DNA from: Armatimonas sp043757465
GTDB lineage: Bacteria; Armatimonadota; Armatimonadia; Armatimonadales; Armatimonadaceae
Length of the DNA stretch: 64,000 nucleotides
NCBI RefSeq assembly: GCF_043757465.1
Contig: NZ_JAYVPL010000075.1
Coordinates: 76,158-140,157, forward strand
Direction: 5' to 3'
Shown: in pieces, positions 60,392 through 64,000 of the stretch
Position numbering within the stretch: the stretch's first letter is position 1
Layout: every line of letters begins with the position of its first letter
Translations under genes and position numbers: made by a program
The notes under the pieces: generated by a model
Seen by the model: the letters and a program-made list of their open reading frames with translations, nothing else
Told to the model about the DNA's origin: nothing
Database searches by the model: none

Positions 60392-61804
60392 ATGCGCCGC
60401 CTTCTCTGCCTGCTCCTCGCCTTCATCCAGGTACTCCCCAGCCTGGGTGCCGCTGCGCCCCGGCATGGCAACCCGCGCCCGCCACTCTCGCAGGCGGCTT
60501 TGGTGAGCCGCGCACACCATCAGTACCTTGTGGACACAAGCCAGCCCTACGCGGAGGTGATCCAGGAAGCGGAGTGGGTCAACAACGCCCTGCCGCTGCT
60601 CACGCGCTACGACATCGGGCTAGACCGCTTGCGTATGTTCAAGTACCAGGTGACGAGCAACGGCCCGCCGCCTGTCTACGCGCCGGTTACGAGTGGCTGG
60701 TATCTCTTCGATGGCCTGGGCAGCACTCGGGCCGTGGTGGACGATTCTGGCGTTGGTCAGAGTGAGTTCGGGTATGGTGATGCGTTTGGGATTCCCTACC
60801 AGGTGGCGGCTAATGGGACTCGTGCGAGTGCGGGTGCTGGTTTCTTCCTGAACGGTCAGCAGTGGGATGGGAGTGGTATTTGGAATAGTGGGGAGGGGCT
60901 GTACTTTAATAGGGCTAGATACTACCAGTCGGGACTGGGACGGTTTATTGGCGAAGACAGTTATCCGGAAACTGATAGAATGCCTGAAACCCTGAATAGA
61001 TATTTGTATTGTATATCGGATCCGCTGAATAATGTTGATCCATCTGGATATGTGCATTTTATTTTTACGGGTGGTGTCAGAGAGAAAACAGATAAGGATG
61101 GGCATGATAAAACACCTGATAATTTTATTCGGCAAGCACGAAGATTTGCAGAATCTCTCACGACATTGGGAGAAGATGTCGAGCTTGCATTCTATACACC
61201 TTCATATCGAAAGCGAGCTGAACGTGACGGGAAAAATAGCGAGGTATATATAAAAGAAACACTCGAACATGCGAGAAATAATGGATATATCGTTAAAGGA
61301 TTTACTTCTACAGATAAAATTATACGGATTCTAAATTCCCATAGCGATAGTGAGATAGAAGGTTTCTATTATTTCGGCCATTCGGAATCTAAAGGTTTTT
61401 TGCTTAACTATGGACAGCTTAATACTTCTGGTGGCGAAGCGGATAGAATATATTTTGGTCAAGATGAAGTTAAGAGAGTTCGTTCAGCGATATTTAGTAA
61501 TAATGCGGTAGCAAAATTATTTGGATGTAATCTTGGGAATACTTCTGGCGGAACAGAACCATTAGGTCAAACAATTGCAAAATTGTGGAAAATGAAAGTT
61601 ATTGCACCTACAGTAAGGACAGTTTATACACCAAATGGTATTATACCATTTTTAACGAATGAAGGGTTTGGACAATGGGTAAGTTTTGCCCAAGGGTCTG
61701 GAGCAGTAGGTGGAGCGGAGCAGTTGTCACCAGCTTTTCCAAATATGATACAGCGATACTTTATAAGAGCAGGAGAATTAGGCTTTGGCTTTACATATTT
61801 TTAA
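60392..61804 (+). CDS. Short exported Rhs-tip protein with C-terminal toxin-like domain
   Basis: A 470-residue protein, far shorter than usual Rhs proteins. A signal peptide (LLCLLLAFIQVLPSLGAAA) leads to the last part of an Rhs core: LLTRYDIGLDRLRMF, WYLFDGLGSTRAVVDDSG, LYFNRARYYQSGLGRFIGED and the end mark DPLNNVDPSG (216-219). Residues 220-470 are a variable toxin-like tip. His330 (FYYFGHSESKG) and Cys379 (AKLFGCNLGN) could form a caspase/CHAT-like Cys-His dyad, an inference only. GC content falls sharply near 60,950, inside the core, as expected for swapped tips. The next, overlapping AT-rich gene is a candidate immunity gene. Confidence 0.8.
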   Translation: MRRLLCLLLAFIQVLPSLGAAAPRHGNPRPPLSQAALVSRAHHQYLVDTSQPYAEVIQEAEWVNNALPLLTRYDIGLDRLRMFKYQVTSNGPPPVYAPVTSGWYLFDGLGSTRAVVDDSGVGQSEFGYGDAFGIPYQVAANGTRASAGAGFFLNGQQWDGSGIWNSGEGLYFNRARYYQSGLGRFIGEDSYPETDRMPETLNRYLYCISDPLNNVDPSGYVHFIFTGGVREKTDKDGHDKTPDNFIRQARRFAESLTTLGEDVELAFYTPSYRKRAERDGKNSEVYIKETLEHARNNGYIVKGFTSTDKIIRILNSHSDSEIEGFYYFGHSESKGFLLNYGQLNTSGGEADRIYFGQDEVKRVRSAIFSNNAVAKLFGCNLGNTSGGTEPLGQTIAKLWKMKVIAPTVRTVYTPNGIIPFLTNEGFGQWVSFAQGSGAVGGAEQLSPAFPNMIQRYFIRAGELGFGFTYF

Positions 61805-61826
61805 AAAGAATAGAAAAATCAAACTA

Positions 61827-62264
61827 ATGGGAGTAATATTTTTATTATTTTGGTTGATATTTATAACTATGGCACCAAAAAAAACGTATATTTGTAAATG
61901 CAGGTTGCAAGCAAATATTTTAACTGTGGTTTTTGATGAAATGGATGCATATGATGGTGTTGTTGACTTCATTATTAAGCATGATAATGATGATATGGTT
62001 AGGCGCTTGGGTAAGTTAATGGAAATTAAAAATCTGAATAATGGCCATGAATTTCCAGATATTTATATAGAATTCAATATGGAGACTAGTAATCGGCAAA
62101 TTCAAGATAATAAAATTAAAATTAACAATATTATTGTGCCTGGAAAATATAAGAATATTATTTCTGGCAACGATAATATTCTTAATCTGAAATTCATAGA
62201 TGATTTCAGTTTGAGAATTGCCTTATTGAAGAGTTATGTGAAATATAAATATGAATTTAGATAA
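61827..62264 (+). CDS. Putative immunity protein for the Rhs toxin
   Basis: A 145-residue AT-rich gene immediately after the Rhs gene. It has an N-terminal hydrophobic helix (GVIFLLFWLIFITM) and an otherwise polar, Ile/Asn/Lys-rich body of unknown family. An alternative TTG start at 61785 would overlap the Rhs gene by 20 bases. Function is inferred only from place, size and shared AT-rich composition, as is usual for immunity genes. It overlaps the next ORF by 14 bases. Confidence 0.5.
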   Translation: MGVIFLLFWLIFITMAPKKTYICKCRLQANILTVVFDEMDAYDGVVDFIIKHDNDDMVRRLGKLMEIKNLNNGHEFPDIYIEFNMETSNRQIQDNKIKINNIIVPGKYKNIISGNDNILNLKFIDDFSLRIALLKSYVKYKYEFR

Positions 62265-62940
62265 TTTTTCATTTATTTACCTAGTCTTACTGGTCACGTT
62301 TCACCAGAAGCCCACGGCTCCCCCCAAGCCAAAACCCGCACCTTCTCAGAAACCTGTCGCACCGACGTTTCGACAAGTAACGCGTCCTGCTGAGCCCGCC
62401 AAGCCAACCAATTCTACCGCCAAGCCCGATTCTTTCGCACTGTCTCTGCTTGCCTCGGGAGCTGAGAGCCACAAGCGAGTGGCCATGCTGGAAAGCACGT
62501 TGGATTGGCGATACCTCTCAAAAGCCAATCTCTCGTTTCGTCCCACGAGCGCTTTGGGCCAGAAAGCTCTCGAAGCCACCCTACGCTCCGCCCAGGCAAC
62601 CCTCACGCTCACCAAGGACGGCCAGGCACGCCTCGGAGTCACCACGCCCGGCAAAGACCCACTCCCACGCGCCACCACTATCGCCGACACCAAAACGCTC
62701 TTTGCTGTTCGCTACGACACCGACGGAAAGCCAACCAGCGCCACCGAGCGAGCACTTGCACCTAGTAACCCCACACTTGTCCAGACCGGTGCTCGGCAAG
62801 TCTTGGCCGCCCTCCCGCCACCCGTCGCCGCGCTCCTGCTGGGCCACGATCCGCTGGAAGACGCAGGCAGCGAAGGACGGCTCCTCTCCGTCGAGCTGGC
62901 AGGCAACGTCACCGTACTCCGCGAAGTCGGACTTTCGTAG
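62251..62940 (+). CDS. Hypothetical protein, apparently chimeric
   Basis: A 229-residue ORF. The first 10 or so codons are AT-rich like the immunity gene; from about 62,285 the DNA returns to host GC content. The protein is then Pro/Lys-rich (HQKPTAPPKPKPAPSQKP) and later a compact domain (LDWRYLSKANLSFRPTSALGQ ...). A hydrophobic start (FSFIYLVLLVTF) may be a signal peptide. The boundary suggests that the toxin/immunity insertion replaced the original 5' end. Family unknown. Confidence 0.5.
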   Translation: MNLDNFSFIYLVLLVTFHQKPTAPPKPKPAPSQKPVAPTFRQVTRPAEPAKPTNSTAKPDSFALSLLASGAESHKRVAMLESTLDWRYLSKANLSFRPTSALGQKALEATLRSAQATLTLTKDGQARLGVTTPGKDPLPRATTIADTKTLFAVRYDTDGKPTSATERALAPSNPTLVQTGARQVLAALPPPVAALLLGHDPLEDAGSEGRLLSVELAGNVTVLREVGLS

Positions 62941-62969
62941 CGCCGTCCTGCATCACGGACGACCCGCAC

Positions 62970-63090
62970 CGCGAGCCGACAAACCTCTCGTGCAAGCGCG
63001 AAAAGTCCCCTTGCGATCTCGAAGAGTTTCTCTGCGACCTGTGAGAGTTGTCCTGCGACTCCTGAAAGCTGCATTGCGAGCACAGGATGA
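62970..63090. repeat. 21-bp periodic repeat (heptad-encoding on minus strand)
   Basis: Degenerate units of 21 bases beginning TTGCGA, CTGCGA, CTGCGA, TTGCGA occur about five times. Read on the minus strand they give seven-residue units: GQLSQVA, EKLFEIA, RGLFALA, REVCRLA, VRVVRDA, a leucine/valine heptad pattern. No gene with a firm start could be assigned. Confidence 0.55.
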
Positions 63091-63162
63091 GCGCTCTGGC
63101 AGACGCTCAGACCTTCGGGGCAACCGAAACGACTCGCCTTGCGGCTACCAAAAGCCCGCCTC

Positions 63163-64000
63163 TCAGGGCGCGAGCAGCTCCTGCCAGGACTCCACCTCAA
63201 GAAGGCGATCCACAAAGACTTCCAGACGCACCAGATCCGACTGCTCCAGCGACGACTCCACCTCGGCACTGGCTGCACCGAAGCGCTTCGTTCCCAGACG
63301 CAGAATCAGGCTCCTAGCCTCGGCAGCACGGCCACGTTCCATGCCTTGTTCAATGCCTTTCTCAATGCCTTTCTCGATACCTTTTTCTTCGCCTAGCTCA
63401 ATCCACTCATTCGTCAGGGTTAACATCGTATTCAATTCCTCTCGGGGCAAGAGCCCCACTTCGCGCTGGAGCTCCACCAGTTCTGGTCGTGTCATCTGCA
63501 AGTACGTTCGCACAAACCCGGAGATGAGCTGCGAGCGAGCCGGGTCAAGCCGTAGCGTCGCAATCAGACGCAGGCACTGAAGCTTTACCTTCACCCGGTC
63601 ACGACGCGCAATCTGCATCTTGGACATCAATGCCGCCGCCGCCGGGTTGGGCGTAGCGAGGTAATCGCGCCACTTCAGCCGGTTAAGCTGGATCACCCGG
63701 AACTGGAAGCGATTGACCACAAAGCCAGGAAAGTCAATCTGATGCTTGCCCGGCTGGAGCCGCTTAGGTCTATCAAATGAGTAGATTACCACCGGGTAGA
63801 TCGGCAGATCGAACTTCTCGTAGAACCTGGCAAAGTACTTGAACATCCGCTTGGGGAAGCCTGCTTGCGGACTCGACTGGTTCTCCACGATCAGCAGAAA
63901 GCACGCCTCGCGTCCCTGGAACCGTGCCTTGACCACAATATCGGACTCGTAGCGTTTGCCCTCCGTGATGTCGGTGAAGACCTCTTTATCCAGAAACTCG
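63163..64000 (-). CDS. Rpn-family recombination-promoting nuclease/putative transposase (5' end outside window)
   Basis: The frame is open to the end of the window. The visible part begins EFLDKEVFTDITEGKRYESD and continues DIVVKARF...FLLIVENQSS: Asp and Glu-x-Gln of the PD-(D/E)XK nuclease core. Then come FKYFARFYEKFDLPIYPVVIYSFD and a helical middle. A tandem GIEK repeat (EKGIEKGIEKGIEQGMERG) follows, and the end is a DUF4351-like tail (LILRLGTKRFGAASAEVESSLEQS). Such genes are common in accessory DNA and act in horizontal gene movement. Confidence 0.86.
   Translation of the reverse strand, partial: EFLDKEVFTDITEGKRYESDIVVKARFQGREACFLLIVENQSSPQAGFPKRMFKYFARFYEKFDLPIYPVVIYSFDRPKRLQPGKHQIDFPGFVVNRFQFRVIQLNRLKWRDYLATPNPAAAALMSKMQIARRDRVKVKLQCLRLIATLRLDPARSQLISGFVRTYLQMTRPELVELQREVGLLPREELNTMLTLTNEWIELGEEKGIEKGIEKGIEQGMERGRAAEARSLILRLGTKRFGAASAEVESSLEQSDLVRLEVFVDRLLEVESWQELLAP

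Noticed and set aside
62450..63580. Long plus-strand frame of 376 codons
   Set aside because: Ser/Arg/Pro-rich composition, overlaps the better supported 62251-62940 frame and is antisense to the Rpn-family nuclease.
1..64000. CRISPR arrays, rRNA genes, classical insertion sequences with inverted ends
   Set aside because: Looked for direct repeats with regular spacers, 16S/23S motifs and DDE transposases; none was seen.

Overview
The window reads as a contiguous piece of a GC-rich (roughly 60 % by eye), free-living, aerobic, diderm-type bacterial chromosome. It encodes lipoproteins, Sec and Tat signal peptides, a PilT-type pilus ATPase, RseP, multihaem cytochromes, photolyase and the MEP isoprenoid pathway. 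The taxon cannot be fixed from the sequence alone. The mix of large secreted hydrolases, a DUF4953/DUF5117-type metalloprotease, CdaA-CdaR-GlmM and a free-standing carbamoyl-phosphate synthase half would suit Armatimonadota or a relative, but that is a guess. Genes are dense: after start correction no stretch of more than about 300 bases lacks a feature.

Layout. 0-10 kb: the 3' end of argS, a leaderless glycosidase-like gene, the c-di-AMP/cell-wall operon cdaA-cdaR-glmM with an overlapping tyrosine recombinase, then (minus strand) the C-terminal half of CarB, a methyltransferase and a phosphohexomutase, and a tRNA-Leu. 10-21 kb: a giant zinc metalloprotease, a YfhO-like membrane protein, a STAS protein, a branched-chain amino-acid-type ABC transporter (binding protein and two permeases, no ATPases), a NYN-LOTUS protein and a DUF697 protein. 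21-29 kb: pilT, photolyase, an MmeI-like type IIL restriction-modification enzyme, tRNA-Ala, a DinB-fold protein, a DnaJ-domain membrane protein and the 4.5S-type SRP RNA.

29.4-32.1 kb holds what I consider the most notable system. A thioredoxin-fold protein has an in-frame TGA exactly where the first Cys of its CxxC motif should be, followed by a good bacterial SECIS-like hairpin, so it is a probable selenoprotein. It is followed without gaps by a b-type cytochrome, a Tat-exported molybdopterin oxidoreductase of the MsrP/sulfite-oxidase type and a secreted MsrB. The likely role is an envelope methionine-sulfoxide (or related oxidant) repair chain. dxr-rseP, a beta-propeller cytochrome, and a DNA/nucleotide-repair cluster (tdk, ogt, ada-alkA fusion) follow.

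39-60 kb: a DPP4-like peptidase, a 131-bp nested palindrome, E2 acyltransferase, smpB, a seven-haem cytochrome, an acetyl-xylan-esterase-like enzyme, tRNA-Gly, two frameshifted genes, a VapBC-like pair, dnaE interrupted by a 333-residue intein whose endonuclease region looks PD-(D/E)XK-like, a glycoside hydrolase, two small envelope proteins, a tandem S41 protease pair (one without its catalytic Lys) and a phytanoyl-CoA-dioxygenase-like protein. 60-64 kb is accessory DNA: a very short secreted Rhs tip with an AT-rich C-terminal toxin, an AT-rich putative immunity gene, a chimeric gene, a 21-bp periodic repeat and an Rpn-family nuclease running off the end.

Two genome-wide habits are visible. 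Many genes carry a -10 box (TATAAT, TAAAAT, GATAAT or TACAAT) only 5-8 bases before the ATG, which implies leaderless mRNAs and helped choose starts. The three tRNA genes share promoters of the form TTGNNN-N17-TAGAAT.
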